This document shows, piece after piece, positions 24,849-36,660 of a stretch of DNA of 64,000 bases (its first letter is position 1; the number at the start of each line of letters is the position of its first letter). The stretch comes from Cryptomeria japonica (Eukaryota > Streptophyta > Pinopsida > Cupressales > Cupressaceae). The notes beneath the pieces are model-generated. The model made no database searches, had not been told where the DNA came from, and saw nothing but the letters and a program-made list of their open reading frames with translations. Made by a program: the position numbers and the translations under genes. The stretch lies in assembly GCF_030272615.1 (NCBI RefSeq), contig NC_081415.1, forward strand, positions 266,412,425-266,476,424, given 5' to 3'.

Positions 24849-24868
24849 TTTGGCATCATTGTCAGGGA
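24849..24868 (+). other. Athila-like primer-binding region
   Basis: TTTGGCATCATTGTCAGGGA follows the LTR end by two bases. It resembles the TTGGCGCCRTTGCCGGGGA primer region of Athila-type elements, with C-to-T changes. The tRNA was not verified. Confidence 0.6.
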
Positions 24869-24969
24869 TGGTGTCAAACTAAGAACCTGCTATGGTTATT
24901 GTCTTTTCATTTAATTGTTTTTCTGGCACACCTAATTGGTTGAAAAAATTTATGAACCTGCATGCATAG

Positions 24970-26749
24970 GTGAAGAAGAGATGTTCTAGGTAGATTTCTA
25001 CCTAGTCATCCTAATCATGCAGAAATTAATTCCCCAGATATAAATCCTTTTGCTAAACTTTATCAAACCCCAAAGAACTTGAACCACCTCAAATTTGAAT
25101 TTCCTGAAGGCAACCTTCATTTCTTTTTTGGACCACCAAAAGAAGAATTTCATTTGGTAATTCCCCCCACAAGTCCAATGCAAGGAAATCCACCTCCTGG
25201 TGGGAATAATCCACACCTACCTTTGGACCCAACATTTGAGTTCCCCATATCTGATTAGCATGATAATGCTAATCTCAAGAACATTCCAACTTCTTCCCTC
25301 CCTAAATTCTATGGATTAGTGACAGAGGATCCAGACACAATTCTGTTTGAGTTTGGTGTTCTCTGTAGGAGTTTTGATTATACTATAGATGCCCATAGAC
25401 TCAAAATATTTCCTACCACTTTGAAAGAATCATCTTTAAGATGATTTATGAGTTTGGGTAGTAGCACAATCAATACATGGGACGAGATGAAACGATTGTT
25501 TCTTGCAAAGTATAAAGACTATTGTAGAGGCACTGATCGCCATGGGGATGATATTTTTAGAATGACATAGAAAGAAGATGAGAGTCTTGAGGATTACCTA
25601 GAAAGGTTTCTATTTAGTGTCAAAAAGTCCAAGCATAGCACTCTAAATGAAGATTCCCTCAAGATGATATTTTTAAGAGGTATCAGTGATGAATGCACTG
25701 ATGCTTTGGATCTTATGGGAGGAGGTGATATTACACAATCTACATGGAATGAAATAGGATAAATTTGTGAGAAGTGTTCTAGATCAGCTTCTAAAAAAAA
25801 TAGGCGTTTCAAGCTAGGAGTTCCTTCATCAACATCTAGTACTGGAGTTTATAGAATGGAACTTAGCCATTTGTTGAAGGACTTTAAGGAGGACATCATA
25901 AAAAATATGGCTACTTAGTTGGATACACTCTCAGCTAAGAAGAAGCATGAAGAAGTTGATGCATTTCGTGCAGAATTTTGCCCTCATTGTAGACAAAGAA
26001 AAAATGACTGCAGATGTAAAATGGTTGCAAATCTTGAGGTTCCTGACGTCAAGCCAATACAAGGTGAGGATGAACAAGTTTTCTATACTACTCAAAGAAG
26101 GCCAAATTTCCAAAGACAAGGTATGTCTCCGGATCCACTTTCTTTTTCTGGTTATAGTGGAAATTCTTATGTACCAAATAATCAATGGCAATCACCATAT
26201 GATAAAATTTTTGGTAATTATCCAAACTTGTGTGGTCCTCAAGGCCAAGGGCAACATTTTTCTAGTCAAATGCCATAGTGGTAGCAACCACAGGGAAATT
26301 GGTATCCACTCTAGGCACAAGAGAACTAGTTTCAAGGGAATTGGCAACCTACTCCTCAATGGAGGGGGAGTCAACCATGGACTACCCAATCTTCTGGATA
26401 TCAACAACCTATTCAACAACCGCCTGCAATAATGCCTCCTCCTATAGCCACTGTTGTTCCACCTAAACCAGCACAGTTACCCACTCAACCAATGCCAAAT
26501 CCTAATATTAAATCTCAACAACAACAAGAAGTTTATTTAGCTGATCCTAATCAATACCCAACCTATTCTCTATCTATAAGTGATATTCTCCTCAGATCTG
26601 AGACAACTTTGCCTAATCCATCTCCTCCAGTTATAACTGAAATGCAAGAAGAACAAGAAATCTCTAATCCAACAACTAAAATACCTCAGAAACATAGACT
26701 ACCCCCATTTCCCCAGAGATTGCAAGAAAAAGAAGTTCTTACAGAATAG
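24970..26749 (+). pseudogene. Athila-like Gag
   Basis: One frame (frame 2) throughout, with repeated TAG stops. Order: Pro-rich N-terminus (25020-25250); Retrotrans_gag core at about 25330-25760 with LPKFYGLVTEDPD, WDEMKRLFLAKY and LEDYLERFLFSVKKS; a Cys cluster CPHCRQRKNDCRC near 25978-26020 in place of a standard knuckle; then a long Gln/Pro/Trp-rich tail (26150-26560) whose stops all sit where Gln or Trp would fit the local repeats. The start codon is not clear. It is followed in frame by the protease. Confidence 0.75.
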
Positions 26750-27520
26750 GAGCAAGGTTTTGATATCATAGATCAACTGAAACATGTATGTATTAAAATC
26801 CCATTGTTACAAGTAATAAAAGATGTTCCTATATATAGTAAGGCACTTAGGGAGGCATGTCTAAAAAAACCTGGTAGGAAGAAGAAGGATCCGCAAACAG
26901 TGCATGTGATGGGTCGATTGACATATATTATGCTAGGAAAGGTTTCAATTCCTAAATATTCTGATCCTGGTAGTCCTGTTGTGAATATAGTCATTAATGT
27001 CACTCAGATAAGGAATGTTTTAGTTGATTTAGGGGAAACCATTAATTTGATGACAAGAGAAGTAATGCAGTGACTTGAAATCAATAGTCTTAGACCTACA
27101 CCTACAGTCCTACAACTTGCTGATAACTCTACAGTTCGACCCGATGGTATGATTGAAAATGTGGTTGTTACTTTGGATTCCTAGGAATACCCTCCAGACT
27201 TTATGATTCTATCTCCAAAGGCAACATTAGGAGGATATCCGGTGATTTTGGGAAGACCCTGGCTTGCCACGGCTGATGCATATATTGGATGTAGATCAGG
27301 AGATATGACTATTTCAGATGGGAACTCTACAAAAACATTAGCTTTATATTCTCTTGCTTAGCCCCAGTTTGATCAACAACAAGCTGTTTGGCCTACTTTG
27401 GGAGAAGAATTTGAGGGAGTTGACTCTATTAATCACCTTATGATGATTAATAGAGGACTATTCATGCAATTCCTTGATGAAGACTCAATTCTTTATAAAA
27501 TTCTGACAAATGAGTTAAAA
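26750..27520 (+). pseudogene. Athila-like protease region
   Basis: Same frame as gag. After a Lys/Pro-rich link (LKKPGRKKKDPQ) comes NVLVDLGETINLMTREVMQ at about 27013-27070, with D-L-G-E where Athila proteases have D-L-G-A/S. Then LGRPWLATADAYIGCRSG follows near 27247-27300. A TGA at 27071 and a TAG at 27182 interrupt it, and a frameshift just before 27520 leads into the RT frame. Confidence 0.75.
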
Positions 27521-28560
27521 CAAGAACACCAATTTTGCTGGTACCAAATATTGCAGATTTAGACTTTCCTACAGCCACTGATATATTGCATACTCTGTTG
27601 CCGCAGGAAGTCTGTACTGCTCATTTTTTTGATATATCCCAGATTGATCTTACTATCAAAATAGAATTTGATTTGAATAAATATTTGAATATCAACAGTG
27701 ATCTTGCAAATACTCAAAAAGTAGCACTCATGGACTTGCTTAAATGTCATAAACATGCCTTTGCATGGGATTACAAGGAAATGCATGGAATCAATCCCAC
27801 AGTTTGTACCCACTATATCTACATAAAAGAAGATTGTAGCCCACATAGACATCCACAAAGAAGAATCGATCCTGCATTAAAAGAAATAGTTAAAGAGGAA
27901 TTGCAGAAGTTGTTAAAGGCTAGGTTTATCTATCCTATCTCTGATAGTCAATGGGTATCACCTTTGGTAATAGTTCCTAAGAAAGGAGGAAAATGGAGAG
28001 TAGGTGTTGATTATAGAGCTTTGAAATTAGCAACAAGAAAAGATCATTTTCCATTGCCATTTGTGGATAAGATAGTAGACTCTTTGGCTGGGAAGAGATA
28101 CTTCTTGATGGAATTAGTGCCTACAACCAGATTTAGATAGCCCTAGAGGACCAAGAGAAGACTACATTTACTTGTCCTTGGGGAACATATGCATATCCCA
28201 TTCTTCCTTTTGGATTATGTAATGCTCCAGCCACCTTTCAAAGAGTAGTAATAAGCATATTTTTCAGATATTTCCAAAGACATCATGAAAATTTATATGG
28301 ATGACTTTACAACTTATGGTTCTGAATTTGAAGAAGCATTAGAGAACCTGAAGAAATTTTCGCAATGGTGTGAAGACTATAGTTTGTCATTAAACAGTGA
28401 GAAGTGCTTCATTATGATGCAAGAAGGTATAGTCCTTGGTCATCATATCTCTATAAAAGGAATACAGGTTGACCCAACAAAAAATGAAGTTATTCAAAAT
28501 ATCAATGCATTGGTAGAGCAAAAATGTCAGAAGTTTTCTTGGTCATGCTAGATATTATAG
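27521..28560 (+). pseudogene. Athila-like reverse transcriptase
   Basis: Covers RT from the fingers, with QWVSPLVIVPKKGGKWRVG and VDYRALKLATRKDHFPLPF at about 27948-28060. The palm motif IYMDDF lies at about 28291-28308, with both catalytic Asp present, followed by EGIVLGHHISIKGIQVD. A frameshift at about 28105-28115 and another near 28255 break it, and one TAG lies between. The PFGLCNAPATFQR motif is readable in an alternative frame near 28207-28245. Confidence 0.85.
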
Positions 28561-29075
28561 AAGGTTTATCAAAGATTTCAGCAAAATTGTAAGTCCCTTA
28601 TATTCTCTAGTTACCAAGGATATGAAATTTAAATGGACTTCTTCATGCAATGAAGCTTTTTTAAAGCTCAAGCATGCTTTGACCCAAGCACTAGTTCTTA
28701 AAGGTCCAAAATGGTCTTTACCCTTTCAAACTCATACAGATGCATCTGATTATGCAATAGGAGTAGTCTTAGGACAAAAGGTTGATAACTTGGAGAGTGC
28801 AATATATTACATTAGCAAGAACTTGCACGAGCCTGAGTTAAATTACACAGTCACTGAAAAAGAAATGTTAGTAGTTATATATGCACTCAACAAATTCAGG
28901 CACTATATAATAGGGTATCCCATATTTGTGCATACTGATCATACTGCAATCAGATATCTCATGAATAAGCCTTCAATTATCGGTAGATTAGCTCGCTGAT
29001 TATTATTGATGCAGGAATTTGATATCACAATTATTGATAAACCAGTAAAGTCCAATGTGGTTGTAGATTATCTTT
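28561..29075 (+). pseudogene. Athila-like RNase H
   Basis: RT thumb connection (GHARYYRRFIKDFSKI) leads into an RNase H with THTDASDYAIGVVLGQ, YYISKNLHEPELNYTVTEKE and VHTDHTAIRYLM. The catalytic D-E-D positions are all present. One TGA at 28998-29000 interrupts the sequence before VVDYLSRLQ, where the family has VADALSRL. Confidence 0.85.
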
Positions 29076-30420
29076 CAAGGCTTCAGTTACAGGAAGATCC
29101 TACAACCATAGATGATTCTTTTCCAGATGAACATCTATTCCTTATACAAGCCCACACTCCCTGGTATGCTGATATTGCCAATTATTTAGCTGCTGCTAAA
29201 ATGCCACTTCATTTCTCCCCTAAAGAAAGAAGGTTGCTAGTTGAGAAAAGCTTTAACTTTACATGGATTGCTGATTGTTTGTTTTACACTGGACCTAACT
29301 AAGTCATGAGAAGATGTGTAAGAGAAGATGAAACATATGATATCCTGCATGCATGTCATGATTAGCAGTGTGGAGGACATTTTGCTGCTAAAAGAGCAAC
29401 ACTCAAAATACTGAATACAAGATATTATTGGCCAACATTATATAAGGATGCAACAAAGTATACAAGAAAATGTGATAGATGCTAGCACATGGGGAGACCT
29501 ACTATATCTGATGAGATGCCATTGCATCCACAAATATTGGTTGCACCATTTGATAAATGGGGATTAGATTTTGTTGGCCCAATTGATCCCCATTCTAATG
29601 GAAAATCTTACATTTTAGTATGTACTATTATGTAACCAAATGGGTGGAAGCTCCCGCCATGACACATGCAAGGGATAATAAGGTGGTTGAGTTCCTTTAT
29701 GAAGATATATTCAGAAGATATGGAGTACCAAGGACCATAATTTACTTCAACATTGATTGCAACCTTGGTCAATGAATGCAATATAAGGCACAAAAATTCT
29801 ACCTCATATCATCCACAAGCTAATGGACAAGTAGAGGTTACAAACAGGGAGTTTGAGGCTATTCTTAATAAGACAATAGTTGTTCATAAAAAAGACTGGT
29901 CTCATAGACTTTCAGAAGCAATTTGGGCATACAGAACAACTTGGAAGACACCGATTGGTTTTACACCTTTTGAGATGGTGTATGGAAAAGCAACAATGAT
30001 GCCTATTAAGTTTGAGAATAAAACTCTAAGGACAACTTTGCAATTAAATATAACACTTTCTGAAGCACAAAAAGATCGTATTCAACAATTGAATGCTTTG
30101 GATAAATGGAGAAAAATGACCATCCAATAGACATAACTGATACAAAATCAGAGAGCCAAGTGGCATGATAAATACATAAAAGAGGTTCAAAGTAGGTGAC
30201 TAGGCACTATTTTATGACTCAAGATAGAAAGATACCATGGGAAAGCTGCAAACTAGATGGTTAGGTCCATATGAGATAGAGGAAGTTTTCAACAATGGAG
30301 CTGTTTGTTTGACAACAATTGACCCGATTCGGTTCAAGCTTTTGGTAAATGGTCATAAATTGTGTCTTTATCATAAGCCTGCCAGCAAAGAGGAGTTCCT
30401 GAAATAATTTGCTAAAAAGG
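29076..30420 (+). pseudogene. Athila-like integrase
   Basis: The zinc-binding HHCC region is at about 29350-29485 (HACHD, GGHFAAKRA, then CDRC with the second Cys pair intact). The core has WGLDFVGPID (first Asp, about 29560) and a damaged middle around the expected second Asp (29700-29750, frameshifted). The SYHPQANGQVEVTNREFE block with catalytic Glu lies at about 29806-29860. The C-terminal region continues to about 30410 with several stops. It is inactive. Confidence 0.8.
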
Positions 30421-31013
30421 ATAAAACACAAGTTCCTTCTGCAATTGAACAAAGTATTGGAGGTAAGGTTCTTGCAGCCTCTGCAGTGAACATACTTGCC
30501 ACTTCATAATTCTCCACACATCATTTCACAACAATATTTCCATGTCTTATGGAAATATTATTCTCCATAAATAAATTTTCCATCCACGTCATCCCATCTC
30601 ATTTCCTTATCTATCATTTCATTTCATTTCGCCATTCTTTTCATAGGCTTGCAGGTATGTACATATTTTATTTTAATTTAATTAAGCATTTATGATTTCA
30701 TTATGATTATTGCCTTTACTAAATCCATGTATACTTCCCTAAATCCTTTCAGCTTGTGTGGACATGTGTCAAAGTAAGTTGGGGGGGTGTTTTATGGTCC
30801 GGTTTCCAAAATTAGTAATTACTCATCCTTTTTGGTACCTTGATTTGATTGCTTGCCATCATTCCTTTAATGAGATATTTTTTTGGCATAAGAAAGTAAT
30901 GAATTCTACCACCAAATTTTGAAATAGGTAAGGAAGTTTCAATTCTCAGTCTATAGAGTATTTTGGTTCTTCATTTCTCAGCTGCAGGGATTGCTACATT
31001 AACAAATTAAGAA
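30421..31013 (+). other. Spacer between integrase and ORF3
   Basis: AT-rich and noncoding in appearance. It contains the internal run TTGGGGGGGTG (30779-30789), which resembles the real polypurine tract at 33219-33232 and could be a second internal one. No gene recognised. Confidence 0.45.
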
Positions 31014-33220
31014 ATGGGTGGAGATCCAATCCACCATGAACCAATAATCCATGATGCGTTGCTACAAGATGCTCTTTGTGAGCATTATTTCCGGCATCAT
31101 GGTTGGATTGTCTACTTTATGAAAATAACAGATTATAATGAATAAATTACCTTTGAGTTTATGCATTCATTCAATGAAGGGGAGGCTACTGTTAAAGGAT
31201 TAAGGGTCATTGCTACAGAGCATCAAATAGCTGATGTTACAGGGTTGCTATAGGAAGGAGAATTGTTTCCAGAATCAAAAGACACTAGAAGTGCTAGAGC
31301 AGAATTTACATGCCCCACAAATGGACCTCTAATAGTGGACAAGCAAGGAACCAGGAGGGTTTCCCTTCTAGCAGAGTGGCCCCAGGTGGCTTTATATTTA
31401 ATGAAGTACATTACTTGCGAAAGGAGGTATTCAAATTTACATTCACCCTATTTCAAATTGCTTAGTCATTTGCAACATGGCTGGAGAATGAATGTTCCAA
31501 ATTTTTTATATCACCTCATTTCCACAAGTGCCAAAGAAACATGAAAGAATGGAAATCATTCTATCAGCCATCACGGTTTGATAAAATTGCTGGTAGAACA
31601 TTCTCTTAGGGATGTTTCACAGATGGAATGGGGGGTATTTGAAGACATATTGCAATTTAGGGTTGAAGATGCTCCTGTTGCAGATGAGTTAGCAATTGAA
31701 AAGGAGGAAATGGGAGAGCCCTCTTCTCAGAGGAAGAGATGGTTGAGACAAACATGGAGCAACCCTCCACTTCTTTTCAAAGAGAATCAACATCTTCTAA
31801 AAGAAAAGGGAAGGAATTAGAAGGAGTTAATGCAGAATATGAACCTATGGTTCTGCCGTAGGAAACTCAAGTTTCCCCTACAACTAAGAGGCATAGACTG
31901 AAGAGAAATACTCTTGTAGCAAAGCTGTAGGTAGAAACTGTTCTTGCAGCCACTCCAAAGGTTTATGCAAGAAGAACTAGGAGTACTACCCAAAAAGTCC
32001 GTCCAGTAAGTGATGCAACAAAGGTTATTTCCATAGAAGCATCAAAAGAAGAGAGTGCAACATAGGTTGAAATTCAGAAGGAGGATGATGTTGATAGACT
32101 TTCAAGTCTGGCATATGTGGTAGGACAGCTTGAGGAACCTATTGAATAAATTCCACATACAAAGGTAACAACTATTAGACCTCCATCATCTCTCAACAGT
32201 TTATCTATTGCATTAACATTTTATAGGCAGTGGGAGATAGAAAGGGCTAGATTATAGGGGATTATTGACAAACAATAGAAGGAAAGCTAAAAAAGGGATA
32301 GTAAAATTAAAGAATTAGAAGCCAAAGTTGATACAATCACTAGTATGGTCCTGAAGTTAATGCAATGTAGGAAATCACCAAGAGTTTATGCTCTGCATTT
32401 GAAAGAGAGGTATTTAAATTTTAAATTAAACTGCATTATCAGGGACCTTAGCGCTTCTTTAGAAACCCCTGAGGAATTTTATGATGCCTAACAGACTTCC
32501 CCAATAACTCTGAAAAATTTATTGTGTGAGCTTTACTTGCATAACTATGCTGTAACTTCTGATAGTGAGTGGAATCCCTTGTTATACATTGGTGATATCC
32601 ACATAAAAGCCTTAATGTCATGGATTCGAAATGAGATCAGCATGGGAACATAGGCTAGATCACATAGGGATGTTGAATTTGATTGTCCATTACCACTAAG
32701 GAAGGAAGCAAAAGAGCCAAGAGTTCTTTATTATGAATGGCAGAAGCTATTGGTAAGGCAAGATGTGAGGAATCAAGTGTTGCCAATGAGGGAAGAAATA
32801 TTCCAAGCATATGAGCATTTAGTTCAAAATGAAAGTGTAGCTGCAATTGAAGGCCTAATTCAACATTGGAATAATTTGCCAGAAGAATTGAAACAAAGAG
32901 AACCTCATTCATTGCCAAATTTTCATGCAGCTATGCAAAGAGCCCCTAAATATATCCAACTCGGTAGGATGAAAACCAATATCTGGTTACCTTTGATCTT
33001 TCAGCCCCCTATACTTATGTGGCCATTGTTGGGATGTAAGGTTATAGATCACCCCTATGAAGCAGCTACAAAAGAGGCTAGATGGTCTAGATTAGAAAAG
33101 ATGAAGGGGTTTTATTGGAATTTGCCTTCAGGAGGAATAGGTCAAGGAACTGTTGGTGACTTAAGAGTTAGTGCCAGAATTAGGAATTTTCCTCTTGCTG
33201 GAGGATCAACCAGACCTTAA
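31014..33220 (+). pseudogene. Athila-like ORF3 (sense, env position, not recognised)
   Basis: A third reading frame of about 2.2 kb, starting MGGDPIHHEPIIHD at 31014 and ending just before the polypurine tract. It is broken by more than ten stops and a frameshift between 31820 and 32750. The N-terminal part (FEFMHSFNEGEATVKGLRVI, then ATEHQIADVTGLL) resembles a domain found in many uncharacterised plant retrotransposon proteins. The middle is Ser/Lys-rich with a short coiled-coil (KIKELEAKVDTITSMVLKL, near 32300-32360). The C-terminus ends in a Gly/Arg-rich tail. Athila elements carry an env-like ORF at this position, but no signal peptide or convincing membrane segment is seen here. Confidence 0.6.
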
Positions 33221-33232
33221 AGTTGGGGGGCA
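33219..33232 (+). other. Athila-like polypurine tract
   Basis: AAAGTTGGGGGGCA immediately before the 3' LTR start TGATGAG. Confidence 0.85.
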
Positions 33233-34496
33233 TGATGAGTTGATACATTAACATATTTTTATCCTCAAAACTCTTAAGTTTTTCTCATATTTTGATTTAC
33301 ATAGTAGTAATGAGGTATCAGAAGTTTACTATATGTATTTCAGATGTTATCCTGAACCTATTAAAACATGTTTTGTCTTTGCCAGTTTATTCCTGTAGCC
33401 ATGTTATTCATTCATGTTGCCATGCAGACTGTTTAGGCAATATCATGTGTGAAATTAATAGATGTTTTGATTAATTAAAATAGATGTGTATGTTCTTTCT
33501 TTTTGAGATTGCAGGAATAAATTGATGCTGTTGGGAAGCATCTCTTGTCATGCCAGTTGCTGTAGGAGATATTTAAGGAGGAGACTGAAAGATCAAATCG
33601 ACAAAAACGCTGATGAGCATAAGGAAAAACAGAGGAAAAGTAATTGTGCAATGTTTACTGATGTCTTACTCAAGTAGACATTAGTGTTGAAAATACTGCC
33701 ACAATGTGTTATGACTGTGGTTTGGTTTAGATCCACATTATCGGTGACTTAACTCTGGCTATTTCCTTTCTTGATTAGTTATCTGCCTCTTCTAATTGGT
33801 GTGATCTGTGTAATAGGAAGTAATTATTTTCTTTTAAATAAAGGTCTTTATCTCTTTTCGTAGGTTAGATAAAAAAGAGAGAAAAGAGAGCAGAGGATTT
33901 TAGAAATAAAGTTACAAGTGTTTTGTTTCTCTTTTGATGTTGAATCATGTAATGACTTCTGAAGAACAATGAATAAAAATATGTTATTTTGAGCATTTAG
34001 AGTTGTTTTTGGGAAGTCTGGAATCACTCATCCAAGGGGGCCCACTTGGTGAGTGTTCCTGTGCCTTTGTTAATATTAGTTTTCTTCTTTAGTTGCAGTA
34101 GATGTTCTTGCATTGACTGTTCCTGCAACCATTGGAAATAGATCCATTGACTGTTCCTTTAGCCAAACCAAAATAAAGTAATTTTTGTTTAGCAGCATTG
34201 AACTTAGCCAGTATTGCTTGAATGAATTTATGTTAATGCAGAAGTTTTCTTGTAGCCTTTCAATAGTTTCAATTCTTTCTTATCTTTTACGCATAGATGT
34301 TAGTTGCTACAGTAATGTAGGGTATCTATCGTAGGAGCTTAGTGCATATATAGTGCAGACCCATTTCAAGTATTACGTCCCCAGGTTGACAATCAAATGA
34401 ACACTAGCTATGGAAATAGTGACTTTACCAAGTGAATTTCCAAACTTCGGGTTGAGACTTCAACTAGAGTTATTATTCTTATTGTTGGGTTGAACA
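33233..34496 (+). repeat. Athila-like 3' LTR
   Basis: 1264 bp, ending TTGAACA, followed directly by the AAGAG target copy and the remainder of the chromovirus gag. Confidence 0.92.
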
Positions 34497-34501
34497 AAGA
34501 G

Positions 34502-35300
34502 GACCTCTTAGGTGCTGTAACTGCAACCAAGAAGGGCACATGGCCAATAGGTGTCTGGAGAAGGCTTCTAGCTCCATGGGAGAAAGGAGAAGCAATTTGG
34601 TGCAGGAATTTGATTATCAAAGTGTGGCAAGTGTAAACACTTATCAAAGTGTTAATGCTCCTGATAGATATGGCTATCCTAAAAGAGGAGAGGCTCTGAT
34701 GATGAGGAGAGCAGTAACCACCAAGAAAGTACTTGACAAGGAGCCTACACAAAGGAAATCTCTTTTCAAAACCACTTGCAAGGCAAAAGGAAAGGTATGC
34801 AAGGTCTTGATAGACTCTAGATCCACTAAAAATTTTGTCACTTGAAATAGTAGAAAAGCTTAAACTTAGAAAGCTACCTCATCCTTACCCCTACAAGGTC
34901 TCATGGTTCACCCAAGGTCAACAAGCAGTGGTAGATGAGCAGACTTGGGTGGAGTTTCAGATTGGATCATCCAAGGATAGGTTGCTCTTTGATATAGCCA
35001 AGATGGATGCATGTCATCTCTTGTTTGGGAGACCATAGCAGTATGACTTGAAAGCTCATCATGATGGGTTGAGAAACACCTACTCAATCACCAAGCATGG
35101 TAAGGTGATAGAACTCTTACCTCTGATAGAGGAAGAGATAGAATCAAAAGGTAAGGATACAAAAGTGCTAATGGTAGAAGGAAAATAGTTCATGAAGGAG
35201 ATTGCAGAGAAAGGCATAGTTTGCTATGCCCTCATGCCTAGCCCCAAGGTGACAAGGAAGGAGCAGTTTGTAGAAGAGAAAGGAGCATAGAAGCACATAG
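34502..35300 (+). pseudogene. Chromovirus zinc knuckle and protease
   Basis: Resumes the interrupted gag in phase with a CCHC knuckle CNCNQEGHMANRC (34518-34556), then a spacer. The protease follows, with KVLIDSRSTKNFV near 34803-34843, where D-S-G-S/A is expected and Arg replaces Gly. A one-base shift at about 34843 precedes LEIVEKLKLRKLPHPYPY, and LLFGRP closes the domain near 35022-35037. The Gly-to-Arg change at the active site would abolish activity. Confidence 0.85.
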
Positions 35301-36660
35301 ACCCTGTAGTCAGACAATTGCATGATAAGCACCAAGGCATCATCTTAGATGGAATGCCAAGATCCCTACCATCGATGAGAGACATCAGTCATTGCATATA
35401 TCTGATCCCTAGATCTACTCTCCCAAACAAAGTAGCCTACAAGCTCACTCCAGCCTAGAATACAGAAATGGCAAGGCAGATTGAAGAGTTGCTTGAATCA
35501 AGACTAATTGGAAAGAGCTTAAGCCCATGTGTAGTACTTGATGTCCTTGTACCCAATAAATAAGGCACATGGAGGCTTTGCATAGACTCAAGGGCCATCA
35601 ACAAGATAACTATAAGGTATAGGTTCCCAATCCCTAGGATAGAGGATTTTCTTGATTGCTTGGGGAGTGCTAAGTATTTCACCAAAATGGATCTAAAAAG
35701 TGGATACCATCAGATTAGAATAAGGCTAGGGGATGAATGGAAAATAACTTTTAAAACTAATGAGGGGTTGTATGAGTGGAAAGTCATGCCATTTGGGTTG
35801 TCCAATGCCCCTAGTACCTTTATGAGGTTGATGAATAAGTCTTGGTGGAATTCATTGGAAAATTTGTCATAGTATACCTAGATGATATCTTGATCTTCAG
35901 TCACACAAGGGAAGAACACCTCAAACACATAGATATGGTTCTCAAGAGGTTAGATGAAGAGCAACTAATGATCAATTTGGATAAGTGTGTGTTCATGTAG
36001 GAGGAGATCATCTACTTGGGTTTTGTAATCTCACAAGGTGAGTTAAAAATGGACCAATAGAAGGTGAGTGCTATACTATCTTGGCCAACACCTAGGACTA
36101 TGAATGATGTCCGGAGCTTCCATGGTTTAGTAAATTTTTATAGTAAGTTCATAAGGGGATTTAGTCATGTTTGTGCACCCATGCTTGACACCATAAAGGG
36201 AGGAAAAAAGTGCAGGTTTGGTTTGACCAAAGAGGTAGATGATTCATTTGAAGCATCGAAGAAGAAGGTTGCAGAACAAACAGTCCTTGCCTTATTAGAC
36301 TTCAATAAGATATTTTAGGTGGAATGTGATGCAAGCTACATGGCTATTGGGGCAGTGCTTAGTCAAGAAGGAAGGCCTATTTCTTTTTTTAGTGAAAAGC
36401 TAAATGATGCCAAGAAGAGATACTCATCCTATGACTTGGAGATGTATGCTCTAGTACAGTCTTTGAAGAAGTGGATGCACTATTTATTTCCTAAGGAGTT
36501 CATAGTTTTTACTGATAATTAGGCACTCAATTCCATAAATAGCCAAGAGAAGTTAAACCACTGACACATGAAGTGGGTAGAGACCCTACAAGCCTTCATC
36601 TTCACCCTTAAACACAAGAAGGGAGTCAAGAACAAAGTTGCAGATACTTTGAGCAGGAAG
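35301..36660 (+). pseudogene. Chromovirus reverse transcriptase and RNase H
   Basis: RT pieces in order: [64 protein letters not shown] and VYLDDILIFS (35870-35900), with both catalytic Asp. A frameshift occurs just before YLDD. RNase H follows, with VECDASYMAIGAVLSQ, FSEKLNDAKKRYSSYDLE and FIVFTDN, then HKKGVKNKVADTLSRK. At least six TAG stops occur at positions where the family has Gln. One TGA stands for Arg (36562-36564). RT and RNase H are otherwise well conserved in sequence. Confidence 0.9.

Larger units (their letters stand above)
23606..34496 (+). mobile_element. Athila-like Ty3/gypsy element with sense third ORF
   Basis: 10.9 kb, TGATGAG...TTGAACA, with perfect target duplication AAGAG (23601-23605, 34497-34501). 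LTRs are 1241 and 1264 bp. Order: gag, protease with D-L-G-x-x-INLM, RT with YMDD, RNase H, integrase, then a separate ORF3 before the polypurine tract. The PBS type, protease form and third ORF point to the Athila branch and not to chromoviruses. All ORFs carry stops, mostly TAG. It is younger than its host element, as its LTRs are visibly less diverged. Confidence 0.88.
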
